From a virus: a DNA stretch of 39,516 nt. The DNA lies in IMG/VR virus record IMGVR_UViG_3300027741_000135, positions 1-39,516 of that record. One strand, 5' to 3'. Positions 18,187 through 26,009 of the stretch are shown one piece after another (positions within the stretch are counted from its first letter, which is position 1; each line of letters opens with the position of its first letter). A program made the position numbers and the translations under genes. The notes below the pieces were generated by a model, which was not told where the DNA came from, searched no databases, and was given only the letters and a program-made list of their open reading frames with translations.

Positions 18187-19865
18187 GCCAATTCCGATTC
18201 GATCCGGTCAGGGTGGGCAATGTTCTCGAGGTGGGTGATGTGGCCCTGCGACCACACGACGTACCTCCGTTTCACGCCGGCCTCGTTCTTGACCCGCTCG
18301 ACAACAAACTCCGACTCCCCCGTGGCCGCCAGCATCCTCCGTTTCAGGGAAACCATATCCCCCTCGTGGAGCTGAACCCTCCGGTGCTTCTGGATGTCCT
18401 CCCAGACGCGGTTCCAGGCGAAGTAGAGGTAGAACTCGCCGTCATCCTTGCGAACCCAAGACGGCCTGCCAGAGGGGTGCGGCGTTGAGTCGTCGGAGTC
18501 CTGCTCCGGCCGGACGGCACCCGACAAGGCATCCAGAAGCCAGCCGGCAACCTTTGAGTACCGCTGCTGCTCTGCTGGAGGGAACTCCTCTTCCCGCTCG
18601 TCCATCAGTTTGACCTTCAGCCCGCGAACCTTGACCGACTTCTTCTCGCCCTCCGGCTTGTACGAATATCCGTTCCAAATCTTCGCCCACTCCTTTGGAT
18701 TGGGGTCGGTGACGTCTATCGTGCCGGTGGCCTCAAGCACCTTTCTGGCGACCGATATCGGACTAGACCAGTCGGCGCTGGACAAGGAGACGAATACTCT
18801 CATGCGGTCATCCTCGTCAGCCGTGGCCCCCGGCAGTGGAACTGCAAGGCGAAATTCCCTTGGGTCGGAATGAACGACCGTCAGTCGCCACAGGCCGGGA
18901 AACCATTCGCCGCTTCTGAACTCCAGCCCGCTGGCGGCGTGCGGGCTTTTCTTCCTGGCGTCCTCGACCTTTTCGTCGGCGTCCTTGTCGGTGCTCGCAA
19001 TTTTCACGGCGCCGGCGGCCCTGGCTTTCATTCCCCAGCGGAGCTGCGACTGCCACACTTGAATGACCTCGTTGTCCTTGAGCGGCTCCTTCATCCGAGT
19101 CTGGTTGAGGGCGCGGCACACCATCAAGACATTCTGCTGCTCTTCGGGATCGTGCGGGTCGCGCATCCGCATGATCTCCGACGAAATCCAGGCGACAAGC
19201 GCGTCGTGTCGCTCGCCCTCCTGCAAAATCTTCTCGTAGATGGTGTTCTTGGTTACGTCGCCCTCGCCGCCCCGACCGCCCACCGCAGCGATGACCGCGA
19301 GAACGAGCGCCTCCGGCATCGTCGCCAGCTCAATTTCGTCGGGTGACATACCTGGCTCCCAGGTATATGTCTTTCCAGTGTGGTGAACGCTTGGCGGGAT
19401 GATCGACTGCGTCATCTTGCCGCCGCCTCCGAACCGAACCTCAAGCCCGTCGATCTTCTTGACGCCCTTGGGCAGATCGATCAGCCGCTTGTCAAGCTTC
19501 CAGAAGCGATGGCCGCCGCGGCTTGAGACGTACCCGGCAGTCGGAATCTTGAGCAATCCGAACCTTTTGGCTGTGGCAAACGACTTGTCATCATCCCACT
19601 CAGTATCGACAACGCCGCTTGAAGGGCCGAGCGGCAGGCCGATGTTCCACGGGTCGCCGTTCTCGAACCACTTCGCGATCTGCTCTTCGTCAGCGGTGGC
19701 GTGCAGCATCCAGTCCTCGTGCAGCGGGTGCTTCCCAGGCATCCCGCACGCCTTTCCAAGCCGGCACATGCACCCGCCGTCTTGACGCATCCCGTAGTTT
19801 TGCACGATCGGCCACCCAAACGTGGCCGCGTAGTGCGCCGCCGATTTAAAAATGATGTCGCTCAT
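18177..19865 (-). CDS. PrimPol: bifunctional DNA primase-polymerase
   Basis: The 562-residue protein begins AAHYAATFGWPIV and has KHPLHEDWMLHATADEEQIA, typical of the N-terminal prim-pol domain. The metal site is VVDTEWDDD (usual hDhD, here Asp-Thr-Glu), followed by VSSRGGHRFWK, the SxH-type motif. The rest, about residues 180-330, resembles a primase C-terminal helical region (HDALVAWISSEIMRMRDP), and the last 200 residues have no catalytic helicase motif that I see. The start at 19865 overlaps the CoiA-like stop (ATGA). It would make primers for phage replication, partnered with the separate helicases. Confidence 0.85.
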   Translation of the reverse strand: MSDIIFKSAAHYAATFGWPIVQNYGMRQDGGCMCRLGKACGMPGKHPLHEDWMLHATADEEQIAKWFENGDPWNIGLPLGPSSGVVDTEWDDDKSFATAKRFGLLKIPTAGYVSSRGGHRFWKLDKRLIDLPKGVKKIDGLEVRFGGGGKMTQSIIPPSVHHTGKTYTWEPGMSPDEIELATMPEALVLAVIAAVGGRGGEGDVTKNTIYEKILQEGERHDALVAWISSEIMRMRDPHDPEEQQNVLMVCRALNQTRMKEPLKDNEVIQVWQSQLRWGMKARAAGAVKIASTDKDADEKVEDARKKSPHAASGLEFRSGEWFPGLWRLTVVHSDPREFRLAVPLPGATADEDDRMRVFVSLSSADWSSPISVARKVLEATGTIDVTDPNPKEWAKIWNGYSYKPEGEKKSVKVRGLKVKLMDEREEEFPPAEQQRYSKVAGWLLDALSGAVRPEQDSDDSTPHPSGRPSWVRKDDGEFYLYFAWNRVWEDIQKHRRVQLHEGDMVSLKRRMLAATGESEFVVERVKNEAGVKRRYVVWSQGHITHLENIAHPDRIESELAPI

Positions 19866-20734
19866 CTGGACTCTCCTTTTTCCAGTTGTCTTTTGCACCA
19901 GTTGTAAGGCCCGTCATATCGAATCGCCGGCGCGTTTCCGTTCGTGCAGTACCAGTAGCCGTCCCAGTCTTCGTGGGCGCTTGGAACGCGATACAAGCCG
20001 TCCACGGGCGGCGAACACACCAACGACGATGCCCCGTACCGCGCGCAGAATGCTTCGTGGGAGATGACGCGGCCCCACCCGTGAGCGTCCCTTCGCTTCT
20101 TCACCTCAAGGAGCAAAGGCAGGTGCTTCGTTCTCTGCCACACGCCTGGGCTACGCTTGACCCCGTCCTTAAGCACAGAATCGTCCCACCACTCATTCGT
20201 TCGCAGGAACGGCTCGCCGACGTTGAGAAACGCCATGCCAAGGTCAAGGAATACGGGTGCCACGCTTTTGTCGAACGACCGCTTTCTGTGCAGCCAGCGA
20301 AATCGACAAAACTCGCGGCCGTCTTCCGGCTTTTCGTGAGTAATGCCGATCCGCTTTTGCTGAAACGTCGCATTTGCATCAAGCACCCAAATCATGTTTT
20401 CGTAGAACCGCTCGCGTTCTGCGACCTCGTCTGACGTAATTGTGCTGTGCTGAAACTCGACCACGAAGCCGGCCGGCGTGACGGCGTCTGCCCGATGCCA
20501 TGAATCGCCCTTGCGAATCGTCTTCTCGGTAACGCCGAACCGCGACTTCCACGCCGCGTGCCACTCCGTTTCAGGCTCGTGCCACTCGTCGCAGTCTTTG
20601 CAAGTCACATGCGCCCAATGCCAGACAACAGTGCTGCCGCACTTGGCAAGCACCTCAGACTCGCATGACGGACAAATTCCGCGCCGGCCCGGCGTAGCTG
20701 TTGCCACGACACCATCAGCGATTGCGTTTAGCAT
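19862..20734 (-). CDS. CoiA-like nuclease
   Basis: The 290-residue protein opens with CPSCESEVLAKCG and HWAH, the zinc and histidine features of CoiA-type proteins. It continues with TEWHAAWKSRF, then WHRADAVTPAGFVVEFQHST, the restriction-nuclease-like core with Asp and ExQ. RERFYENMIWVLDA follows, as in the family. CoiA is known for competence recombination in Firmicutes; phage and metagenomic members are probably DNA-processing nucleases. It is coupled to the primase gene. No clear promoter or ribosome binding site is visible upstream of 20734. Confidence 0.85.
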   Translation of the reverse strand: MLNAIADGVVATATPGRRGICPSCESEVLAKCGSTVVWHWAHVTCKDCDEWHEPETEWHAAWKSRFGVTEKTIRKGDSWHRADAVTPAGFVVEFQHSTITSDEVAERERFYENMIWVLDANATFQQKRIGITHEKPEDGREFCRFRWLHRKRSFDKSVAPVFLDLGMAFLNVGEPFLRTNEWWDDSVLKDGVKRSPGVWQRTKHLPLLLEVKKRRDAHGWGRVISHEAFCARYGASSLVCSPPVDGLYRVPSAHEDWDGYWYCTNGNAPAIRYDGPYNWCKRQLEKGESR

Positions 20735-20939
20735 GACTAGGCACCGCCCAAGTTTGATTGAAGAATCCCCTGCGGAGCCGGCTCATCGCCGGCCCCGCAG
20801 GGGTCGTATCTCGCCCGACGGCGTGGCGGGGAAAGGGGCCGCCAGAGGCTCGTCAGACTTCCGCAGTTACGCGCCACGAACGGCTAGGCGACCGGGCGGT
20901 TCCGATGACCGCTTACGGGCCGCCGGCCCAGCCGCTGGA
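20735..20939. other. 205-base intergenic region with terminator hairpin
   Basis: The only structure is the strong hairpin at 20767-20803 reported separately. The rest is GC-rich, with no reading frame or promoter that I can support. It separates two leftward transcription units: the SNF2 helicase group and the CoiA-primase-helicase group. Confidence 0.6.
20767..20803 (-). terminator. Rho-independent-like terminator
   Basis: CCCCTGCGG (20767-20775) pairs with CCGCAGGGG (20795-20803), and an inner CCGGC/GCCGG pair extends the stem. Reading leftward the hairpin is followed by ATTCTTCAATC, only moderately U-rich. It fits the end of the transcript carrying the genes at 23595-20940. Confidence 0.65.
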
Positions 20940-21719
20940 TCACTCCTCGTCGCTGGCGGCGGGCGTCACGGCCGCACCGCTCGGCGGCGCGTTGAACATC
21001 CGCTTCAGAGGCTCCGTGTAGGTCACGCGAGCCACCTCGGCCTGCTCCGGCGTGATCGTTCCGACGAGCCGCGGCACGAGCATGGAGTAGGGCTGGCCGC
21101 CGCTCGACTTCACCTTCGACAGCTTCAGACCCACCACGCAGGCGTAGTGGAAGTCGGGGAGCCGCTTCGTGAAGGGCAGGAAGTTGCGTAGCGACCCCGG
21201 CCCGACCGTGACCAGGATCGGCCACGTCTCGCCCTGCCGAAGGATCGCCAGCACGCGGGCCTCCTTCACCTTCTTTCCGGCCCCGCTCTTGCCGCTGCCG
21301 TAGCCGAACTCGGAGGACGCCGACAGCGCCGCCCAGTCGTACCGTCGGTCGCCGATGCGGAAACGCTCGAGAGCCTTGGGATCGATGTCACCCAGGTCAT
21401 CCGAGACGCGGTAGCCGATGAGCAGGTCGCTGCTCACGATCACGGGCCGCATCTCCGAAGGATCGTCCTTCGGCCAGAGCACGCCGCGCTTGCCGATGGC
21501 GACCAAGAGGCCGACAACCTCGTCGGTGCTCTCGACGTTCCCGTTGTTGTCGATGTTCCACGTCGTGCCGCCTCCTGCCGGCGTCGGAACCTTGATCAAG
21601 TCCTGCTCGTTCATCGGCTCGCCGTCCAGGTTGGCAAGGATGATCTGCGCCTGCCGACTGTTCGGCGAAAGGCTGGGGTAATCGACCGTCTTGACGGTCG
21701 TTGAAATCGCAGTGCTCAT
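20940..21719 (-). CDS. Conserved phage replication-module protein, 259 residues
   Basis: ATG at 21719 has AAAGGAGAAACCC upstream. The N-terminal region has PTPAGGGTTWNIDNNGN, then VVGLLVAIGKRGVLWPKDDP, a Gly-rich loop FGYGSGKSGAGKKVKEAR, and VLAILRQGETWPILVTVGPG. This layout resembles a hypothetical family I recall from phage replication modules that have GGGTTW and a cysteine cluster; here the cysteines are absent. A single-strand DNA binding or recombination accessory role is possible. It is last in the SNF2 transcription unit. Confidence 0.75.
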   Translation of the reverse strand: MSTAISTTVKTVDYPSLSPNSRQAQIILANLDGEPMNEQDLIKVPTPAGGGTTWNIDNNGNVESTDEVVGLLVAIGKRGVLWPKDDPSEMRPVIVSSDLLIGYRVSDDLGDIDPKALERFRIGDRRYDWAALSASSEFGYGSGKSGAGKKVKEARVLAILRQGETWPILVTVGPGSLRNFLPFTKRLPDFHYACVVGLKLSKVKSSGGQPYSMLVPRLVGTITPEQAEVARVTYTEPLKRMFNAPPSGAAVTPAASDEE

Positions 21720-21776
21720 GGGTTTCTCCTTTGAGCTTTCCTATCGAACCTTCGATGCGGCAACGTGCCGCACCGA

Positions 21777-22241
21777 TCACGACCGCGCGCCCGGCAGCGT
21801 CGTGTGCCGGAGGCGCGGTTGAACGAACTCGCTGACGAGGCCGGCGAACGGCGTGCCGTCAGAGAACAGGCCGCGGGCATCCTTGCCCGCGTCTTTTGCC
21901 AGCTCCTTCAGCACGCTCTTTAAGCGTGCCGTGTTGACCTGCACGAGCGCGTCCTCGCACCCGGCTTGTCTCGCGGCCTCCAAGACCGCGTCTCGCCGAT
22001 CCATCGGCACGCTCATCGAATGATCCCACTCGACGCGCCAGCTCCTCCCTGCCGCCCGGACTCCGTCCAGGCGTTGTGTGGTCATCTCCTCGCAGATCAG
22101 TCCTTCCAGGTGCGTCCTCCGCGACTTGAGCGACTTGATCTCGGCCTCCATGCCGTCGATGGTGCGGTCTATCTCCGACACCTCAGACAGCATGGGCTGA
22201 AGGCCGGTTTCCACTTGTTCTGTAGCATTGGATGACTGCAT
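21777..22241 (-). CDS. Coiled-coil protein of recombination module, 154 residues
   Basis: ATG at 22241 has GAAAGGAAGTGATCG upstream, which outweighs the 59-base overlap with the helicase gene. The first 50 residues form a coiled coil (EIDRTIDGMEAEIKSLKSRR), the middle has WRVEWDHSMSVPMDRRDAV, and the C-terminus FVQPRLRHTTLPGARS. The length and architecture resemble phage Gp157 or Gam-like proteins, but I see no certain signature. Function unknown. Confidence 0.65.
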   Translation of the reverse strand: MQSSNATEQVETGLQPMLSEVSEIDRTIDGMEAEIKSLKSRRTHLEGLICEEMTTQRLDGVRAAGRSWRVEWDHSMSVPMDRRDAVLEAARQAGCEDALVQVNTARLKSVLKELAKDAGKDARGLFSDGTPFAGLVSEFVQPRLRHTTLPGARS

Positions 22242-23595
22242 CGATCACTTCCTTTCGTTGAGATAGGGCTTCATAGACACGACCGTCCACGGTCTTACGG
22301 TTGTTTGGTAGCGTTGCCACCAAGTGATAAAAGTGCGTGGTCTTCGTCTGGCCGGGGCGGTGCAGGCGGGCGACGGCTTGGAGATACTCGCTCAACGAGT
22401 ACCCAAGGCTGTAGAAGAATCCGTACCTCGCCCGCGTCAGATCGATGCCGATGCCGCCAGACTGAATCTGCGCCACGAGGACGTTCGTGCGGCCGGCTTG
22501 CCAATCGGCAAGGGTGTTCATCCTACCCGATAGCTCACTGGTGGTGCGGCCAGTGCGGCGAGCTGCTTCAAGAACGCTATCGATGTCGGTGCGGAACCGG
22601 CAGAAGACTACGGGCTGCTCGTCGGAGGCAAGGTCCGCGAACCGCTCCTCGAGCACCGCCTGCTTGCTCGGCGTCTCTTCCAACTTCGTCGCGGCGGCGG
22701 CGTCATCGAACTTGGCGTAGCCGCCGCAAATCTGTTGCAGCCGCAGCACCGCGACCATCGCACTGGTCGTCGTGATCGTGCCGGCCTCGCACACCGCGCA
22801 GAACTCGTTCTCTACCTCCCGATAGAGGCCGGCTTCCTTCGGCCCCAGTTCGACCGGCACGTCATCGAACATCAAGGGCGGCAGGTCTAGGACGTCCTCG
22901 CTGCGGCGATGAAACGTCGTGTCGCCGATCTTCTTGGCGAAATCGACCTCGCGGTCGCGGCGAAGGCCGAGCACGGCCCCGCGAATGTGCGGGTGGGGTT
23001 GGAAGTTATTGGCCTTGAACAGGCTCCAGAGCTGCCCGAACGTCTGGCATTCCGGCGACTCGACGGCCCGCCAGGTGCCGAAGCAATCCAGTAGGCTATG
23101 GGCGATGAGCGTGCCGGAAAGGCCGATGCGCTTGGCCGACGGATTCTTCTTGCCCATCTTCGCCGCCCACTTGCTGGCGGCCCCCGACGCACTCTTGAGC
23201 CGATGTACCTCGTCCCAGATGAGGGCCGTCCACGGGGTCTTCTCCAGGGCTGGCATGCGCCAGAGCGTCTCGTAGTTGCCGACGATGATCACGGGCGTCG
23301 TATCGGCCAAGGCGGCGGCGACCTGCTTTTCCTTGTCCTTCGACGTTCCGCGATCTAGGAGCAGCACGCGGACGTCGGGGAGCCACGCGGTTGACTGCTT
23401 CGCCCAGGCGGCGATGACGGCCTTCGGGCATCCCACCAGGAAGCGGCCGTTCGGGGCCGCGGCGATCATCTGGCGAATGATCTCCAGGGCAATCCGCGTC
23501 TTGCCCGTTCCCATGCCAAGATGCAGGAGAACGTCGCGCCGGCTCATCGCGTAGGCGATAGCCTCAAGCTGGTGCTTCCAAAGCGTTGCACTCAT
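22183..23595 (-). CDS. SNF2-family helicase
   Basis: This 470-residue protein has the SF2 motifs: Q-like start LWKHQLEAIAYAM, Walker A HLGMGTGKTRIALEII, Walker B LIWDEVHRLKS, motif III GLSGTLI, motif V VLVAQIQSGGIGIDLTRA and motif VI VARLHRPGQTKTTHFYHLV. It is a phage-type short SNF2 translocase, probably remodelling replication or recombination intermediates. ATG at 23595 has GGAGGATCAG. The promoter at 23625-23652 lies just upstream. It ends overlapping the coiled-coil gene. Confidence 0.93.
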   Translation of the reverse strand: MSATLWKHQLEAIAYAMSRRDVLLHLGMGTGKTRIALEIIRQMIAAAPNGRFLVGCPKAVIAAWAKQSTAWLPDVRVLLLDRGTSKDKEKQVAAALADTTPVIIVGNYETLWRMPALEKTPWTALIWDEVHRLKSASGAASKWAAKMGKKNPSAKRIGLSGTLIAHSLLDCFGTWRAVESPECQTFGQLWSLFKANNFQPHPHIRGAVLGLRRDREVDFAKKIGDTTFHRRSEDVLDLPPLMFDDVPVELGPKEAGLYREVENEFCAVCEAGTITTTSAMVAVLRLQQICGGYAKFDDAAAATKLEETPSKQAVLEERFADLASDEQPVVFCRFRTDIDSVLEAARRTGRTTSELSGRMNTLADWQAGRTNVLVAQIQSGGIGIDLTRARYGFFYSLGYSLSEYLQAVARLHRPGQTKTTHFYHLVATLPNNRKTVDGRVYEALSQRKEVIDAVIQCYRTSGNRPSAHAV

Positions 23596-23623
23596 CTGAT
23601 CCTCCATCCGTGGCGGGGGAGGA

Positions 23624-23652
23624 TGATAGACGAGGGCAACGCTACGAGTCAA
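23624..23652 (-). promoter_or_regulatory. Promoter of the SNF2 transcription unit
   Basis: Reading leftward, TTGACT (23652-23647) and TCTATC (23630-23625, 16-base spacing) or CTATCA (17-base spacing) form a sigma70-like promoter. The spacer has CGTAGCG, not a full AGGCTACC match, so it may escape the common operator. It is close to the stop codon of the HTH gene. Confidence 0.6.
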
Positions 23653-23655
23653 TAC

Positions 23656-24177
23656 TCAAACTTTCCGCTTTCGGCCACGCTTTTTTCCAGCGGCCTCGAG
23701 TGCCGCGATCTCGCGCCGATTCGCCTCGCACGACTTTCGCGAGATGATGTAGATTCTGCCAGCCCCCGGATTGCGGGGGTTCCACGGTTGGCGGGCCACG
23801 ATCTTCTTCGTGATGACGAGCCGCTGCACCATCGTGGGGTGGACGCCGAGGATTTTTGCCGCCTCGGCCGTGCCGATCGCGTCCTCGTACATGACCGTCT
23901 GCTTTTCCGCAGCCAACCGCTTGAGCACCTTTTCTCGCAGGTGTAGGTAGGCCCGCGGGTTTTTGACGGGGCCGAACCGGCCCGCCTCAAAATCCTTCAG
24001 GTTTCGCTCGGCCGACGCGGCGGAGTAGACAACGAACTGCCGGCTCGACTCCGTCACCCAGACGGGGTCCAGGGGCCGTCCGTCAAGCTCCCCGGCGTCA
24101 AACAAGCGTTTCGGTCGCGTGAAGTGCAACCCCATGAGGCACGCGGCCTCATACGAACCCAGTGCGATGTCTTTCAT
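23656..24177 (-). CDS. HTH DNA-binding protein, repressor candidate, 173 residues
   Basis: ATG at 24177 has GGAAGGGGTTGGCAG upstream. An excisionase/MerR-like HTH lies at about residues 98-150: IGTAEAAKILGVHPTMVQRL, then VARQPWNPRNP and GRIYIISRKSCEAN, followed by a basic tail (GKKRGRKRKV). An N-terminal segment (GSYEAACLMGLHFTRPKRLF) looks like a second HTH-type helix pair. Two HTHs and position beside the integrase, under a divergent promoter, make it the best candidate for a lysogeny regulator or for the protein that reads AGGCTACC. That link is inference. Confidence 0.7.
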   Translation of the reverse strand: MKDIALGSYEAACLMGLHFTRPKRLFDAGELDGRPLDPVWVTESSRQFVVYSAASAERNLKDFEAGRFGPVKNPRAYLHLREKVLKRLAAEKQTVMYEDAIGTAEAAKILGVHPTMVQRLVITKKIVARQPWNPRNPGAGRIYIISRKSCEANRREIAALEAAGKKRGRKRKV

Positions 24178-24239
24178 CTGCCAACCCCTTCCGCTAGGCG
24201 TAACTGTCCACGGGACCGGCACAAGCCATTCCCGCAGCA

Positions 24240-24290
24240 ATAGTCGCCTATTTAACCGGAGTTGACAATTGAAGTGGAGGCGGCAACACT
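24240..24290. promoter_or_regulatory. Overlapping divergent promoters beside the integrase
   Basis: Rightward: TTGACA (24262-24267), 17 bases, AACACT (24285-24290). Leftward: TTGTCA (24268-24263), 17 bases, GACTAT (24245-24240). The two -35 boxes overlap almost fully in TTGACAA, so the promoters likely compete. The leftward spacer contains AAATAGGCGAC, one mismatch from the TAGGCTAC core. It would drive the HTH gene leftward and the small gene plus integrase rightward, a layout expected of a genetic switch. Confidence 0.65.
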
Positions 24291-24338
24291 CAAATGCCGT
24301 GGCCCGCACGATCCGCAAAAGTTAGCAGGGAGGCAGTC

Positions 24339-24548
24339 ATGGCAGCAAGAAAGCGATTCACGGTTGTGATCGATTGGACGGACGGAACGTATGAGGATTC
24401 TCACGATTTTTCGGTCTACGCGGAATCTGCCGGTGCTGCCAAGAAAGCGGCTCGTGCCAGATTTGAGAATAAGTGCGCGTGTGTGATGAAAAACGTGCGG
24501 GTTCAAACTGCATGGATTTTGACGGCTCGGCGTCTTCAAAATTGTTGA
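24339..24548 (+). CDS. Hypothetical protein, 69 residues, before integrase
   Basis: ATG at 24339 has CAGGGAGGCAGTC upstream. The product is a small alpha/beta protein (KRFTVVIDWTDGTYEDSHDF, GAAKKAARARFENKC, VRVQTAWILTARR). This pattern of strand, helix and strand is common in small phage proteins of unknown role. It lies between the divergent promoter and the integrase, probably co-transcribed with it. No HTH is seen, so it is not an obvious repressor. Confidence 0.75.
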   Translation: MAARKRFTVVIDWTDGTYEDSHDFSVYAESAGAAKKAARARFENKCACVMKNVRVQTAWILTARRLQNC

Positions 24549-24568
24549 ACCCCGCACGACGCGGGGTT
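24548..24568 (+). terminator. Perfect 8-bp hairpin between small gene and integrase
   Basis: AACCCCGC and GCGGGGTT (24548-24555 and 24561-24568) form a perfect stem around ACGAC, starting at the stop codon. There is no U-run after it in either direction, so it may be an attenuator limiting integrase expression, an RNA processing site or a protein site rather than a standard terminator. Confidence 0.4.
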
Positions 24569-24611
24569 GAATGAGCGCAAGGAGGTGGCACTTTTTGGGG
24601 AGTTCGCCACC

Positions 24612-25472
24612 ATGAATTTGCATCAATTTCTTTTCGACTACTACGCGCCCCTCAAGGGCATTTGTAGTCGGACGATTGAGTTGTACGGCCTCACGATCTC
24701 AAGCTTCGGCGAGTCGCTGGGGCGGCCGGCGATGCTGGAAGACCTTTCCGACGAGCTGGCGGTGGCCCGATTCTTGGCCCATCGGACTCGCACCCGCGAG
24801 CCGGCCACGGCCGCGAAAGATCGCAGCCAGCTTCGGGCGATGCACGAGTTCGCCGCACGGCGAAAGCTACTGGACACTTGGCCGACGTACCCGCTGATCC
24901 GAGTGCCAGAGCGGGTGCCGGAGTGCTGGCTGGTCGAGGAGTTTCAGCGGCTGCTTGATGCCGCCGCCCGCGAGCGGGTGATCCTCACCGGCATCCCCGC
25001 CAGCCTCTGGTGGCGCGCGATCCTCCTATTGTGCTTCGACACGGGGGAGCGCATCGGCTCCGTGATGGCGCTCACCTGGCAGGACGTCCGCGGGTGCGAC
25101 ATCATTTTTCGGGCCGAGAACCGCAAGGGTCGCCGGCGTGACATTTTCCGCGAGTGCAGCCTTCAGACGGCCGACGCCATGCAGGCGATCAAAGGCGACC
25201 GCGGGCCGGAAGCCCTCGTGTTCCCGTGGGATCGCAATGACAAGTACGTCTGGAAGCGGCTGGAGATCATCTTGAAGCGTGCTGGACTGCCGCACGGACG
25301 GAAGAGCAAGTTCCACCGCATTCGCAAGACCACGGCTTCCTACGCCGCCGCGGCGGGCCTTGATGCCCAGAAGCTGCTTGATCATTCCGACCCCGCCACG
25401 ACGCGGAAGTACCTAGACCCTCGGATCGTGAAGCAGCAGTCGCCCGTGAACATCTTGCCGAAGGTCAGTTAG
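24612..25472 (+). CDS. int: Tyrosine recombinase (phage integrase)
   Basis: The catalytic domain shows the expected residues: Arg in DTGERIGSVMALTWQDV, Lys in RAENRKGRRRDIF, HxxR in KFHRIRKTTAS, then His in LLDHSDPATTRKY and the nucleophile Tyr in RKYLDPR. An N-terminal SAM-like core-binding region (LHQFLFDYYAPLKGICSRTI) precedes it. The ATG at 24612 has GGGGAG nine bases upstream, giving 286 residues; an in-frame ATG at 24567 is less likely since it lies in the hairpin. It would integrate the phage genome at attB. No attP was identified. It converges with an HNH gene, with an 8-base overlap. Confidence 0.95.
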   Translation: MNLHQFLFDYYAPLKGICSRTIELYGLTISSFGESLGRPAMLEDLSDELAVARFLAHRTRTREPATAAKDRSQLRAMHEFAARRKLLDTWPTYPLIRVPERVPECWLVEEFQRLLDAAARERVILTGIPASLWWRAILLLCFDTGERIGSVMALTWQDVRGCDIIFRAENRKGRRRDIFRECSLQTADAMQAIKGDRGPEALVFPWDRNDKYVWKRLEIILKRAGLPHGRKSKFHRIRKTTASYAAAAGLDAQKLLDHSDPATTRKYLDPRIVKQQSPVNILPKVS

Positions 25473-25791
25473 CCTTGGCCCGCTCCAGGTTCTGCCGGTA
25501 TCGCCGGCAGTCCTCGAGCACGGTCGGGTTGAACCGCTTCCAGTCCATGAGATGACCGTGGACGATGTGGCACGGGTCGGCACAGAGCACGCAGATGTTC
25601 TCCAAATCCAGCTCCAACTCCGGGTGGAGATGAAACGGCCGGATGTGGTGAGCCTCAAGGTCTTTCGACCGGCCGCACGCGATGCAGTAGGGCGTCCGGC
25701 GAACCGCCTCGGCCCGCACCTTCGGCCACTTCGATGACCTGGGCGTGCCGCCGAAAAGTTCCGTTGTCTTGTTGCGTAGCCAACCGAACAT
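25465..25791 (-). CDS. HNH endonuclease, 108 residues
   Basis: The signature is clear: YCIACGRSKDLEAHHIRPFH with CxxC and HHI, then LENICVLCADPCHIVHGHLM with the second Cys pair and His. The N-terminus (MFGWLRNKTTELFGGTPRSS) is basic. The start at 25791 overlaps the previous stop (ATGA). Small phage HNH proteins can nick DNA in packaging or act as homing nucleases; this copy is at the end of the tail block. Confidence 0.88.
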   Translation of the reverse strand: MFGWLRNKTTELFGGTPRSSKWPKVRAEAVRRTPYCIACGRSKDLEAHHIRPFHLHPELELDLENICVLCADPCHIVHGHLMDWKRFNPTVLEDCRRYRQNLERAKAN

Positions 25792-26009
25792 CACGCCTCC
25801 GGCGTCACCGGCCACTCGCTCTCTGGCCGAATCACTACAGAACGGCTTGCCGCGTCCCAGTAGCCACGACCCTTGTTGAGCGCGTCGGCATCGGCGTCCG
25901 AAAGCGGGATGGCGACGAACTCCGCAGGCATCGGGTCGGCCAATACGGTGCCGAACGAATAGGATTCGCCCGTCTCGGCGTTGATGACTGCGTACCACTG
26001 GTCAGGCAT
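25791..26009 (-). CDS. Hypothetical small protein, 72 residues
   Basis: The protein starts MPDQWYAVINAETGESYSFG and has an alternating hydrophobic pattern, later ADADALNKGRGYWDAASRSV. This layout is like short chaperone or tail-associated proteins that follow fibre genes, but there is no firm match. It overlaps the preceding gene by 8 bases. Confidence 0.65.
   Translation of the reverse strand: MPDQWYAVINAETGESYSFGTVLADPMPAEFVAIPLSDADADALNKGRGYWDAASRSVVIRPESEWPVTPEA

Noticed and set aside
24549-24611. attP core beside the integrase
   Set aside because: The only structure is a hairpin, and no second repeat copy or tRNA-like sequence was found. An attP cannot be assigned.
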